Shown in pieces: positions 1 through 7,990 of a DNA stretch of 64,000 nucleotides. How positions within the stretch are numbered: position 1 is the stretch's first letter; each line of letters begins with the position of its first letter. Origin of the DNA: Actinomycetes bacterium. Its GTDB lineage: Bacteria > Actinomycetota > JAICYB01. The stretch is taken from contig JAICYB010000007.1 in assembly GCA_025934435.1 (NCBI GenBank), positions 19,218-83,217 of the forward strand. The letters are read 5' to 3'. Position numbers and translations under genes: made by a program. Under the pieces are notes generated by a model. That model had not been told where the DNA came from. It searched no databases and was given only the letters and a program-made list of their open reading frames with translations.

Positions 1-765
1 AGCGACCTTCCGTGCGCGGCCCCCGTCTTCGAGACAGATCACGGTGTTCGTGATCATCACGTTGTCGTTGACGTACGCACCGATCGGTTCGGCGTCGGCG
101 ACCGCTTTCTTGTAGGCCTCGATCATCGGCGCCATCTGCGGGGCAGCAGAGAAGTTGAAGCCGATCGCGCCGAGACCCTTCGCTCCCGCTTTCGCGAACG
201 TGGGCGGGTTGCCGCACGCTTGCCAGATCGGCGGGTGGGGTTTGCGCCAGGGCTTCGGCAGGACGTTTCGCTTCGGCGCGTCGAAGAACTTGCCGTGAAA
301 CTCGTACTCCTCGTCGCGGAACATCTTCGGAAGTTCGTTCAACACTTCCTCGAACGGTTCTTTCGTTGCATCCGTCGATCCGATGCCGAAGCCGGTGACC
401 TCGTGGTGTCCGGCGCCTCGTCCGACGCCGAGCTCGAAGCGTCCGCCCGAGAGGTGATCCATCATCGTCACGCGTTCGGCGATGCGGTACGGGTGGTTCA
501 CCTGCGGATTGAGGTTCCAGATCGCCGAGCCGAGGTGGATCCGCTCCGTCACGCCCGCGGCATAGGCGAGGAACACTTCCGACGCGGACAGATGCGAGTA
601 CTCGTCGAGGAAATGGTGCTCGGACGCCCACGCGTATTTGAACCCCGACCGGTCGGCGGCTTTGACGATCTCCATGTCGCCGAGAAGCGCTTTGTGCTCG
701 AAGGACGGATCCTTCGCGACGCGGCGGCGCGGGACGTGGCCCTGGACGAAAACCCCGAATTCCAT
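1..765 (-). CDS. LLM-class flavin/F420-dependent oxidoreductase (3'-truncated by window edge)
   Basis: Luciferase-like monooxygenase family protein. Reading the minus strand from the ATG at 765 gives 255 codons that run off the left edge, so the C-terminus is missing. The N-terminus MEFGVFVQGHVPRR, the segment GSAIWNLNPQVNHPYR and the substrate/cofactor loop DHLSGGRFELGVGRG are typical of the TIM-barrel fold that binds FMN or F420. Family members oxidise or reduce small organic substrates, and in actinomycetes many use F420; the cofactor here is inferred. It diverges from the secreted protein that starts at 859. Confidence 0.85.
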   Translation of the reverse strand, partial: MEFGVFVQGHVPRRRVAKDPSFEHKALLGDMEIVKAADRSGFKYAWASEHHFLDEYSHLSASEVFLAYAAGVTERIHLGSAIWNLNPQVNHPYRIAERVTMMDHLSGGRFELGVGRGAGHHEVTGFGIGSTDATKEPFEEVLNELPKMFRDEEYEFHGKFFDAPKRNVLPKPWRKPHPPIWQACGNPPTFAKAGAKGLGAIGFNFSAAPQMAPMIEAYKKAVADAEPIGAYVNDNVMITNTVICLEDGGRARKVA

Positions 766-846
766 CGGCCAGAGCGTAGAGCGGGAACGAGTGGTACGTC
801 AACCGAACGCGGATTTGCTAGAGCGAACGACCCTCCAGGCCGGGTG

Positions 847-852
847 TATCGT
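847..852 (+). promoter_or_regulatory. -10 box TATCGT, leaderless type
   Basis: A TANNNT hexamer lies 6 bases before the GTG at 859, so a transcript would start at or next to the start codon. The same arrangement recurs before other genes in this window. No clear -35 element was identified. Confidence 0.4.
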
Positions 853-858
853 CTCTTC

Positions 859-1740
859 GTGGACGTCCGGCTTCGATCGGCGACATCGGTTGCGGCGATG
901 CTGCTCGCGGTCGTCCCGGCGATCCCGGCGCACGCTGCGGGCGTGAGGGTTCCGTGCAACGTCGCGGCGCTGCAGACGGCCGTTACGAACGCCAACACGA
1001 GCGGCGGCGCGATCAAGCTCGCATCGCACTGCATCTACGCCGTGAAGACGCCGGCGACCGCATCGGACGCTTTCCCCATCATCGTGAAGCCGGTGACGAT
1101 CGTCGGTGGCAGATCGTCGATCATCCGCCGAGACCTGTTCGCCTCGACGAGCTTCCGGGTCTTCGAGGTCGCCGCCGGCGGCGTCCTCACGCTGAAGAGC
1201 CTCGCCGTCGAGAACGGCCTGTCGGTGGGCGGAGGCGGAGCGGTTTCCGTAACGTCCGGCGGCGAGATCGTCGCCAAGCATGTGGCGTTCAACGACAACG
1301 GCGCGGCGAACGGTGGCGGCGTGTCCATCGGAGCAGCGGGAAGAGGCGTCATCCGCTCGAGCACGTTCTTCGGAAACTCGACGAGCAGCGCCGGGGGCGG
1401 GGCCATCGTAGACTTCGGTGCCCTCGTTCTGAAGGACTCGTCCCTTCTGAACAACACCGCACCCATCAACGGCGGAGGACTCAACGTACAGCCGGGGGCC
1501 ACCGCGTCGATGGTGCGTACCCGCGTCGAGCGCAACCGGTCCGGTGCTGCCGGCGGCGGCGTTTCTGACGTCATGGGAGCAGTGAGGATCGCTTCATCGA
1601 AGATCACTTCGAATGTCAGCGGAGCGTCCGGGGGCGGGATCGCGTCGAGCGGCACCGGCCTCGTTCACCTCCGCTCGACGGTGGTCAAGCACAACAGCCC
1701 GAACAACTGCAACCCCGCGATCAAAGGCTGCCGCCACTAG
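859..1740 (+). CDS. Secreted right-handed parallel beta-helix protein
   Basis: A 293-residue exported protein of unknown role. The GTG at 859 was chosen because it gives an arginine-containing N-terminus, a hydrophobic stretch (SVAAMLLAVVPAIPA) and an Ala-His-Ala-type signal-peptidase site near residue 27. The mature part consists of imperfect rungs rich in GGG followed by short strands (NGGGVSIG, SAGGGAIVDFG, INGGGLNV, GASGGGIASSG), the pattern of polymorphic-membrane-protein/pectate-lyase-like beta-helices. Such proteins are adhesins, polysaccharide-acting enzymes or surface structures; no catalytic residues can be assigned. An in-frame GTG at 844 is a possible alternative start. Confidence 0.75.
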   Translation: MDVRLRSATSVAAMLLAVVPAIPAHAAGVRVPCNVAALQTAVTNANTSGGAIKLASHCIYAVKTPATASDAFPIIVKPVTIVGGRSSIIRRDLFASTSFRVFEVAAGGVLTLKSLAVENGLSVGGGGAVSVTSGGEIVAKHVAFNDNGAANGGGVSIGAAGRGVIRSSTFFGNSTSSAGGGAIVDFGALVLKDSSLLNNTAPINGGGLNVQPGATASMVRTRVERNRSGAAGGGVSDVMGAVRIASSKITSNVSGASGGGIASSGTGLVHLRSTVVKHNSPNNCNPAIKGCRH

Positions 1741-1787
1741 CGCCGGCAACGGCCGCGCGGGCCCGTGAGATCGACGCGTCGGATCTG

Positions 1788-2854
1788 TTGAGCATTCTCC
1801 ACCTCCGCGGGCGCCTTCTGCCGGACGACGTGGTCCGAGATGTCTTCGTCGTCGACGGGAAGTTCGCCTTCGACGAACCGGACGACGACCCGGACACGAC
1901 CTTCGACGACGGATATCTGCTTCCCGGACTCGTGGACGCGCACGCGCATCTCGCGCTGTTTTCGCCCGCTCCCGACGACGCGTCACCGGAGGAACGCGCG
2001 CGTGCGAGTGCGCAGGCGCAACTCGACGCCGGTGTGCTCGCGCTACGCGAACCCGGAAGCCCCGACAACGGATCGGTCGCGTTGCTCGATGATCCGTCCC
2101 TGCCACGGATCCAGATCGCGGGGCGATTCCTCGCTCCGAGGGGCCGGCATTTCCCAGGGCTCGCACGCGAAGTGCCCGAGGATTCTTTACCGGACGAAGC
2201 ACTCGTCGAGCTCGGAACCTCCGGCGCGTGGGTCAAGGTCATCGGCGACTTCTTCACCTCGGACGGTTTCACGGCGAACTGGCGGCCGGAAACGCTGGCG
2301 GAAGCGGCGCGGCGCGTGCACGAGGCGGGCGGCCGGATCGCGATCCATGCGATCCTTCCGGACGTGATCGAAGCGGCGATCGAAGCGAACTTCGATTCGA
2401 TCGAGCATGCGACCGTACTACGAAGCGATCACATCCGAGCGATGAAGGAGCGAAACATCGCGTACGTGCCGACGATGATCATCGCCGACGGAGCCGACGC
2501 GATGATCGCGTCGGCGGGCATCCCCGACGCCCAAGCGCGCATGGTCACCGAAGCGTTCGTTCGCCAAGGCGAGCGCGTGTCCGAAGCCGTCGATGCCGGC
2601 GTTGTGACACTCGCGGGGACGGACGCCGGGATGGGGCCGCACGGCTTGATCCGCGAAGAGATCGCTCGATTCCTGGCGGCCGGCGTGGCGCGCGACGTCG
2701 CGCTCGGTGCGGCGTCCTGGACGGCCCGGTCCTTCCTCGGCTATCCCCTTATCGAGAGGGCGCGCCGGCGGATCTCATCGCGTTCCGGGAAGATCCGCGC
2801 GAAACGCTCGGCACCCCGGACGTCGTGATCCTGAACGGTCAGCGCATCCGCTGA
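1788..2854 (+). CDS. Amidohydrolase family protein with an apparent frameshift near its 3' end
   Basis: Metal-dependent hydrolase of the amidohydrolase superfamily (imidazolonepropionase/prolidase-like). It starts at a TTG. Visible ligands are the HxH of VDAHAHL (about residues 52 and 54), a candidate Lys in WVKVIGDF, His in AIHA and SIEHA, and Asp in AGTDAG. The original frame stays open only to 2828 and ends in an arginine-rich tail unlike the family. The frame one base back, from about 2756, encodes the expected C-terminus (EGAPADLIAFREDP, then VVILNGQRIR) and stops at 2854. One base therefore seems missing between about 2740 and 2756. It may be a sequencing error or a recent pseudogene. 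The repaired 3' end overlaps the convergent gene by 16 bases. Confidence 0.75.
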
Positions 2855-3621
2855 CGAACCGCTTCGAAGAGCAGGATCGACGCGCTCTGCGCGGCGTTCA
2901 GGCTGTCGATCTCCTCGCTCCCCGGCATCGGGATGCGCACCTTGACCTCCGCCGCTTCGAGCATCCGTTCCGACAGTCCGTACTGCTCGGAGCCGACGAC
3001 GATCGCTTCGAGTTTGGCGTCCCACAGATCGGTGTCGCCCTCGGGAGTCGCAGCAGCCATAGCGATACCGTTCACGCGCAACCAGGCGATCGCTTCGTCG
3101 CTCGAGGCGACGGCGATCGGTGTCGTGAACAGCGTGCCGATCGATGAACGAACGACGTTCGGATTGAAGACGTCGGTCGTTTGGTCGGCGACGATCACCG
3201 CGTCGGCGGACGCTGCCGTCGCCGTGCGGATCATCGTTCCGAGATTGCCCGGCTTCTCGATCGACTCGACGACGAGGACGAGCCGCTGTGCGCCGACGTG
3301 CAGATGATCCAGACTCGTGTCGAACTGCCGGCATACGGCGAGGAGTCCTTCCGGACGGTCGCGGTACGCCATCTTCTTGAAGACGGGCTCCGTCGCTTCG
3401 AGCACGGTCGCGTTCGCGCGCTCGATCAGCGTGGTCTCGTTCGATCCCAGGAACATCGATGGACAGACCCACAACTCCTCGATGTCGATGCCGTGGTCGA
3501 TGGCGCGTCCGATCTCACGGAAGCCTTCGACGAGGAAGAGTCCCGTTTGGATGCGCGCACGCCGATCGCGCATCCGCACGATCTCCTTCACGCGCGCGTT
3601 CGCGGTCGAGGTGATCTTCAC
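2839..3621 (-). CDS. TrmH/SpoU-family RNA 2'-O-methyltransferase
   Basis: SPOUT-fold methyltransferase that would transfer a methyl group from S-adenosylmethionine to a ribose 2'-OH of rRNA or tRNA. The N-terminal about 90 residues form a SpoU substrate-binding domain (VKITSTANARVKEIVRM). The knot motifs follow: NLGTMIRTA (motif 1), VVGSEQYGLS (motif 2) and IPMPGSEEIDSLNAAQSA (motif 3). The length of 260 residues is normal. The GTG start overlaps the stop of the upstream methyltransferase as GTGA (3618-3621), so it is the last gene of a five-gene minus-strand operon. The exact nucleotide target cannot be told. Confidence 0.88.
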   Translation of the reverse strand: MKITSTANARVKEIVRMRDRRARIQTGLFLVEGFREIGRAIDHGIDIEELWVCPSMFLGSNETTLIERANATVLEATEPVFKKMAYRDRPEGLLAVCRQFDTSLDHLHVGAQRLVLVVESIEKPGNLGTMIRTATAASADAVIVADQTTDVFNPNVVRSSIGTLFTTPIAVASSDEAIAWLRVNGIAMAAATPEGDTDLWDAKLEAIVVGSEQYGLSERMLEAAEVKVRIPMPGSEEIDSLNAAQSASILLFEAVRQRMR

Positions 3622-4343
3622 GTCACGACGATGCGGTAGCCGATGTCGATCTCGTCGAGGTCGCGCAGGTGCCCGTTTCGTCGCTCCCACACACCCGACC
3701 GAAGGTCGTCGGTGAGCTGCGCGACGCCGCGCTCGACCACCGCGGGATCGAGACGCGGGAAAACCGACATGCCGGCTCGCACATCCGTGTCGAGGTACGC
3801 CTCGGGCCGTTTCCAGAATGCGCCCAGATGTCCGTCGACGCAGTCCGCCGGCACGGGAACGATCTCGACCCGTCCGCCGAGCTTTTCCGCGACGTGTTGC
3901 AGCGGCTGAAAACGCAGGAGGTCGTTCTGGACGATCTCCGGGAAGTAATCGCGCGTCAGCCAGAAGTCGTTGAGGTCGGTGATGGTGTGTGTCAGGATCA
4001 GCTGCCGGGACGCGACACGTCGCATCTCGTCGAGTCCGGCGTCCGGGTCCGGCCAGTGATGGATCGTGAGGATCGCGATCGCCGCATCGAAGGATCGATC
4101 GGCGAAGGGAAGCGCGACGGCATCAGCGCGCACGACGGGTGCGTCCGACGTGCGTTGCTTGATCATCTCGACGGACGGCTCGACCGCCACGACGAAACGG
4201 TCATCCGGTTCGTACGAACCGGTGCCGGCGCCGATGTTGACGACGCTTCGTGCATCGCCGAGCGCCCGGAGGATCTGCGCGAAGAAGCGGGGGTCCGTCC
4301 GGCGACGCGCCGCGTATCCCTTACCGATGAGGTCGTAGCTTAC
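3618..4343 (-). CDS. Class I SAM-dependent methyltransferase (start codon unresolved)
   Basis: Small-molecule methyltransferase of the UbiE/type 11 kind. It has the SAM-binding motif VVNIGAGTGSYEP, the acidic end of strand 2 (VAVEPS), DAVALPFADRSFDAAI and the HHWPDP loop after strand 4. Homology begins at about VSYDLIGKGYA, whose first codon is GTA at 4343-4341, overlapping the upstream TAA stop as GTAA. Every other junction in this operon uses GTG or ATG there. No ATG, GTG or TTG lies in frame close by; the nearest upstream is a GTG at 4433, which would add an arginine-rich extension inside the SDR gene. GTA may be a damaged or non-canonical start. The substrate is unknown. Confidence 0.75.
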   Translation of the reverse strand, partial: VSYDLIGKGYAARRRTDPRFFAQILRALGDARSVVNIGAGTGSYEPDDRFVVAVEPSVEMIKQRTSDAPVVRADAVALPFADRSFDAAIAILTIHHWPDPDAGLDEMRRVASRQLILTHTITDLNDFWLTRDYFPEIVQNDLLRFQPLQHVAEKLGGRVEIVPVPADCVDGHLGAFWKRPEAYLDTDVRAGMSVFPRLDPAVVERGVAQLTDDLRSGVWERRNGHLRDLDEIDIGYRIVVT

Positions 4344-5098
4344 GGGTGCTGGCTCGATACCGACACCACCTCGCCGGTCATGTACGACGAGTAGTCGCTC
4401 GCGAGGAACACGATCACGTTGGCTACTTCCCACGGTTCGGCCGCGCGCTTGAACGCTTCGAGATCGACGAGCTCGTCGAGCGTCTGCTTCGGCATGACCT
4501 TCTCGAGGAACGGATGCATCGCAAGACTCGGTGCCACGGCGTTCACACGAACGCCGTGCGGCGCGGCTTCCATCGCGGCGACGCGAGTGAGCGCGGCGAT
4601 GCCGGCTTTCGCCGCGGCGTAGTGCGCCTGCCCGGCTTGCGCACGCCAGGCGAGGATCGACGAGAGGTTGATGATCGCGCCCTCGCCGCGCGGGATCATG
4701 TGGCGGAGCGCGGCGCGTGTGCAGCGCATCGTCCCTTTCAAGGAGACGTCCATCACGGCGTCCCATTCCTCGTCGCTCATGTCGACGAGATCCTTCGTCC
4801 CGCCGAGCCCGGCGTTGTTCACGGCGATGTCGACGCCGCCGAGCTCATCGATCGCCGTGTCGAAGAGGCGCTGGACGTCCGCTTCCGATGTCACGTTGCA
4901 CGGCACCGTGAGCGGCCGCGTGCCGAAGTCCTGCTCGAAGGCATCGGCGGCTTCGGCGAGGCGCCGTTCGTGGATGTCCGATAAGACGACCCTCGCTCCT
5001 TCTTCGACGCATCGGCGTGCCGTAGCGAGTCCGATCCCGGCCCCCGCGGACGCCGTCACGATGACACGCTTGCCTTCGAGGAGGTGATGTCCGTTCAC
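4340..5098 (-). CDS. Short-chain dehydrogenase/reductase
   Basis: NAD(P)-dependent classical SDR of 252 residues. It shows a variant cofactor motif (TASAGAGIGLATA), the NNAG motif, the catalytic Ser of NLSSILAW and the YAAAK Tyr-Lys pair. The C-terminal MTGEVVSVSSQHP is of the kind seen in actinobacterial 3-hydroxyacyl-CoA or hydroxysteroid SDRs encoded beside acyl-CoA dehydrogenases. The GTG start overlaps the upstream dehydrogenase stop as GTGA (5095-5098). By context it probably oxidises a beta-hydroxyacyl-CoA or related alcohol; this is inferred. Confidence 0.87.
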   Translation of the reverse strand: MNGHHLLEGKRVIVTASAGAGIGLATARRCVEEGARVVLSDIHERRLAEAADAFEQDFGTRPLTVPCNVTSEADVQRLFDTAIDELGGVDIAVNNAGLGGTKDLVDMSDEEWDAVMDVSLKGTMRCTRAALRHMIPRGEGAIINLSSILAWRAQAGQAHYAAAKAGIAALTRVAAMEAAPHGVRVNAVAPSLAMHPFLEKVMPKQTLDELVDLEAFKRAAEPWEVANVIVFLASDYSSYMTGEVVSVSSQHP

Positions 5099-5964
5099 AG
5101 CAGTTCCTCGAGTGTGTGCACCGCGGCGAGGTTGCGTCGCAACTCGTGCGAGCGTCCGAACGAATCGCGAAGCTCCATCCCGCGTTTCAACCACAGGTGC
5201 AGATCGTGCTCCCACGTGAACCCGATCCCGCCGTGACACTGCAGCGCGTCTCCGTCGCAGAGCTCGTTCGTGTCGTTCGCGGCGATCTTCGCGACGCACG
5301 CGGCGATCGAGGCGTCCGCGAGCTCGTTCGCGACCGCGTACGACGCGTACCAGGCCGCCGGACGGGACGAAGCGATCGCGACGTGCATCGACGCCAGCTT
5401 GTGCTTGACCGCTTGGAACGACCCGACCGGTTTGCCGAACTGGTGACGATCCTTCACGTACTCGGTGGTCATCTCGACGAGTCGCATCGACACGCCGTTG
5501 AGCAACGACGCCGTCCCGGAGAAGGCGCGCGCGTACGCATCGCGGAACGCGCCGGCGATGCGGTCGTCACCGATGACGACGTCTTCGCCGTCGATGCGCA
5601 CGTCGGCGTCGGCGTCACCGGACGCGATCGCCGGCAACCAGCGTTCCTTCTGTACGTCCGTGCCGTGCGAGGCGATGATCGGCGCGGCGACGCCGGTGAG
5701 CTCGAGCAGCGGCTCGGGCAGGGCGATCCGTCCGGCTTCTTCGTAGACGAGTGTCAGGTCGAGCTCGGTCCCGCCGGCGCCGCCGAACGCTTCCGGAACG
5801 GTGATGCCGCAGATGCCGGCCTCCGCCATCGTCTTCCAGACGCGACGATCCACCGGCTTCCCGTCGCGGATCTCCCGGACGCGCGACGGCGGCGACTCCT
5901 TCGCGAAGAGCTCTCGTGCAAGGTCGCGCAGCGCGTACTGCGTGTCGTCGAAGTCGAAGTTCAC
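5095..5964 (-). CDS. Acyl-CoA dehydrogenase, short subunit of a probable heteromeric pair
   Basis: FAD-dependent acyl-CoA dehydrogenase family, only 289 residues against about 370-390 for the classical enzyme. The N-terminal helical domain (DFDDTQYALRDLARELF, ITVPEAFGGAGGTE) and the C-terminal domain (RHQFGKPVGSFQAVKH, CHGGIGFTWEHDLHLWLKR) are clear, but the middle beta-barrel is reduced to about 40 residues. In Mycobacterium tuberculosis such short FadE proteins form alpha2beta2 enzymes with a neighbouring full-size partner; here that partner is the next gene upstream. The GTG start overlaps the partner's stop (GTGA, 5961-5964). It would introduce an alpha-beta double bond into an acyl-CoA. 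Confidence 0.88.
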   Translation of the reverse strand: MNFDFDDTQYALRDLARELFAKESPPSRVREIRDGKPVDRRVWKTMAEAGICGITVPEAFGGAGGTELDLTLVYEEAGRIALPEPLLELTGVAAPIIASHGTDVQKERWLPAIASGDADADVRIDGEDVVIGDDRIAGAFRDAYARAFSGTASLLNGVSMRLVEMTTEYVKDRHQFGKPVGSFQAVKHKLASMHVAIASSRPAAWYASYAVANELADASIAACVAKIAANDTNELCDGDALQCHGGIGFTWEHDLHLWLKRGMELRDSFGRSHELRRNLAAVHTLEELL

Positions 5965-7037
5965 CGCGGCAGTCCCAAGATGCGTTCCGCGACGATGTTG
6001 CGCTGGATCTCGCTCGTCCCGGCGTAGATCGTGGCGGCGCGTGCGTACCAGTAGTTGTGCCACCACGCTTCGGTGTGGTTGCCGGGTCCCGTGAGATCGA
6101 GCCCGACGTCGAACACACGCCGTTCGAGCTCGGACCACTGGAGTTTCGTGACACTGGCGTCGATCCCGATCGCTTCACCGTTCGCGAGCCGCGAGAGTGT
6201 CCGCTTCGTCGAATGCTCGTAGCACTTCGCCGCAACGTAGAGCTTCAGAACTTCGTCGACGGCGACGGGGTCGTCCCGATCGATCATCGTCGCCAGTTCG
6301 CGCAGATCGCGGAGATACCGCGCGGCCGGACGCGCCGGTGCTTCGCGCTCGGCCCCCAGCGTGGTCATGGCGACGCGCCAGCCGTCGTTGACGTCGCCGA
6401 TGACATTCGCGACGGGGACACGTACGTCGGTGAAGAACACTTCGGCGAACCCGGCGTGCCCGTCGAGCTGCGTGATCGGACGGGGCTCCACGCCGTCGGA
6501 TCGCATGTCGATCGCGAGGAACGTGATTCCGTTATGACGCTCGGCTTCGGGGTCCGTTCGTACGAGGGCGAAGATCCAGTCGGCGAACGCGCCGTACGAC
6601 GTCCAGATCTTCTGTCCGTTGACGACGAACTCGCTGCCTTCGCGCACGGCTCTCGTGCGGATCCCGGCGAGATCACTGCCGGCTTCCGGCTCCGAGAATC
6701 CCTGTGACCAGATCTCGCTCGCGTCGTATATCGACGGGAGCCAGCGCTCCTGCTGCTCGGGCGTGCCGTGCGCGATGAGGGTGGGTGCCATGAGCTTCGT
6801 CCCGACGACCGTGATCCGTTCTGGTCCGTTCGCGAGGAGGTACTCCTCTTCGAAGATCGCGCGGGTGACGACGTCGGTCTCGTCGAATCCGGCGGCCGCG
6901 AGTTTGCGCTCCCACGCTCGATGCGCTTCGAACCCTTCGCGCGTTCCGGGAGCCGGGAGCGATTCCACATTGCGAACGAGCCAGTCGCGAACCTTCGCGC
7001 GGAAACGGCCCTGCTCCGAGGTGTATGTGAGGTCCAC
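5961..7037 (-). CDS. Acyl-CoA dehydrogenase, larger partner of the heteromeric pair
   Basis: First gene of the minus-strand operon; 358 residues. Family landmarks are QGFSEPEAGSDLAG (flavin/substrate loop), VNGQKIWTSYGAFADW, FFTDVRVPVANVIGD and the C-terminal IYAGTSEIQRNIVAERILG. The usual loop between helices 3 and 4, normally WPKEYGGRG-like, is absent: AAAGFDETDVVTRAIFEEEY joins the flanking parts in frame, leaving the protein about 12-15 residues short. The divergent SDR starts 74 bases away at 7112. A TAGCAT box read on the minus strand (7092-7097) could serve as a -10 with a leader of about 50 bases. Confidence 0.88.
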   Translation of the reverse strand: MDLTYTSEQGRFRAKVRDWLVRNVESLPAPGTREGFEAHRAWERKLAAAGFDETDVVTRAIFEEEYLLANGPERITVVGTKLMAPTLIAHGTPEQQERWLPSIYDASEIWSQGFSEPEAGSDLAGIRTRAVREGSEFVVNGQKIWTSYGAFADWIFALVRTDPEAERHNGITFLAIDMRSDGVEPRPITQLDGHAGFAEVFFTDVRVPVANVIGDVNDGWRVAMTTLGAEREAPARPAARYLRDLRELATMIDRDDPVAVDEVLKLYVAAKCYEHSTKRTLSRLANGEAIGIDASVTKLQWSELERRVFDVGLDLTGPGNHTEAWWHNYWYARAATIYAGTSEIQRNIVAERILGLPR

Positions 7038-7095
7038 CGTTCGCTCTCTCGCTTGCTCCGCGCTTCGCGCTCCGCAGTCGTCCCTCAGCCGATGC

Positions 7096-7101
7096 TAACG
7101 T
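7096..7101 (+). promoter_or_regulatory. -10 box TAACGT in a divergent promoter region
   Basis: TANNNT hexamer 10 bases before the ATG at 7112. The overlapping minus-strand hexamer TAGCAT (7092-7097) could drive the dehydrogenase operon, so the 74-base gap probably holds two back-to-back promoters. Confidence 0.35.
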
Positions 7102-7111
7102 TCCGTTCCAT

Positions 7112-7990
7112 ATGGGCATCCTCGACGGCAAGGCGATAGCGGTAACAGGAGCGGGACGGGGCATCGGACGCGCGGTCGCACTCGAGTGCGCCGTCGCGGG
7201 AGCGAACGTCGTCGTAGCGGACTACGGCGTCGGCATGGCCGGCGAAGACCCGACGAGTGACGTCGCCGACGAAGTCGTCGCCGAGATCACGCACGGCGGA
7301 GGTACGGCCGTCGCCGTCGCGGACGACGTCTCGACGATGGAAGGCGGCGCGCGCGTTGTGCAGACGGCACTCGACACATGGGGACACATCGACGGTGTCG
7401 TCACGTGTCACGGCATCCTGCGCGAGCGGATGCTCTTCAATATGACCGAAGACGAGTGGGACGACGTCGTTCGCGTCCACCTGAAGGGAACGTTCACGAT
7501 CTTCCGCCACGCCGCTGCGGTCATGCGGAAGCAAGAGTCCGGATCGCTCGTGGCGTTCACGTCGGGCGCGTTCCAGGGAAGCGTCGCGCAAGCGAACTAC
7601 TCGGCCGCGAAGGGCGGCATCGTTTCGCTCGTCCGGTCGGCCGCCCTCGGCCTCCACCGTTACGGTGTGCGGTCGAATGCGATCGCGCCCGTGGCTCGCA
7701 CGCGGATGTCCGCGAACGTTCCGGCCGGACTCGCCGAGATCGGCGACGCCGAAGACGTCTCACCGATGGTTGCGTTCTTGCTCTCCGACCGCGCGAAGCA
7801 CGTGACCGGACAGATCTACACCGCGGTCGGGTCGCGCATCGCTGTGTGGAACCAGCCCATGGAGGTGCGTTCGATGACGACGGACGGACGCTGGACGCCC
7901 GACTCGATCGCCGACCGCATCGACGAAGAGGTCGGGCAAGAGGAGATGCCGCTCCTGCGCGCGATCAAAGACGCGACGGCCAAAGGATGA
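7112..7990 (+). CDS. SDR family oxidoreductase (MFE-2-like 3-hydroxyacyl-CoA dehydrogenase type)
   Basis: NAD(P)-binding SDR of 292 residues. It has the TGAGRGIGRAVA cofactor motif, a long insert after strand 2 (YGVGMAGEDPTSDVADEVV) as in peroxisomal multifunctional enzyme type 2 dehydrogenase domains, the catalytic Ser of FTSGAF and the YSAAK pair. The NNAG motif reads TCHG, common in this subgroup. A 50-residue C-terminal tail follows the core. It is the first gene of a plus-strand operon with enoyl-CoA hydratase, CoA-transferase and ligase, which supports a beta-oxidation-like role. The next gene starts inside its stop codon (ATGA, 7987-7990). Confidence 0.87.
   Translation: MGILDGKAIAVTGAGRGIGRAVALECAVAGANVVVADYGVGMAGEDPTSDVADEVVAEITHGGGTAVAVADDVSTMEGGARVVQTALDTWGHIDGVVTCHGILRERMLFNMTEDEWDDVVRVHLKGTFTIFRHAAAVMRKQESGSLVAFTSGAFQGSVAQANYSAAKGGIVSLVRSAALGLHRYGVRSNAIAPVARTRMSANVPAGLAEIGDAEDVSPMVAFLLSDRAKHVTGQIYTAVGSRIAVWNQPMEVRSMTTDGRWTPDSIADRIDEEVGQEEMPLLRAIKDATAKG

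Noticed and set aside
220..858. N-terminal extension of the beta-helix protein frame back to 220
   Set aside because: Those codons are antisense to the luciferase-like oxidoreductase on the minus strand, and a clean signal peptide begins at 859.
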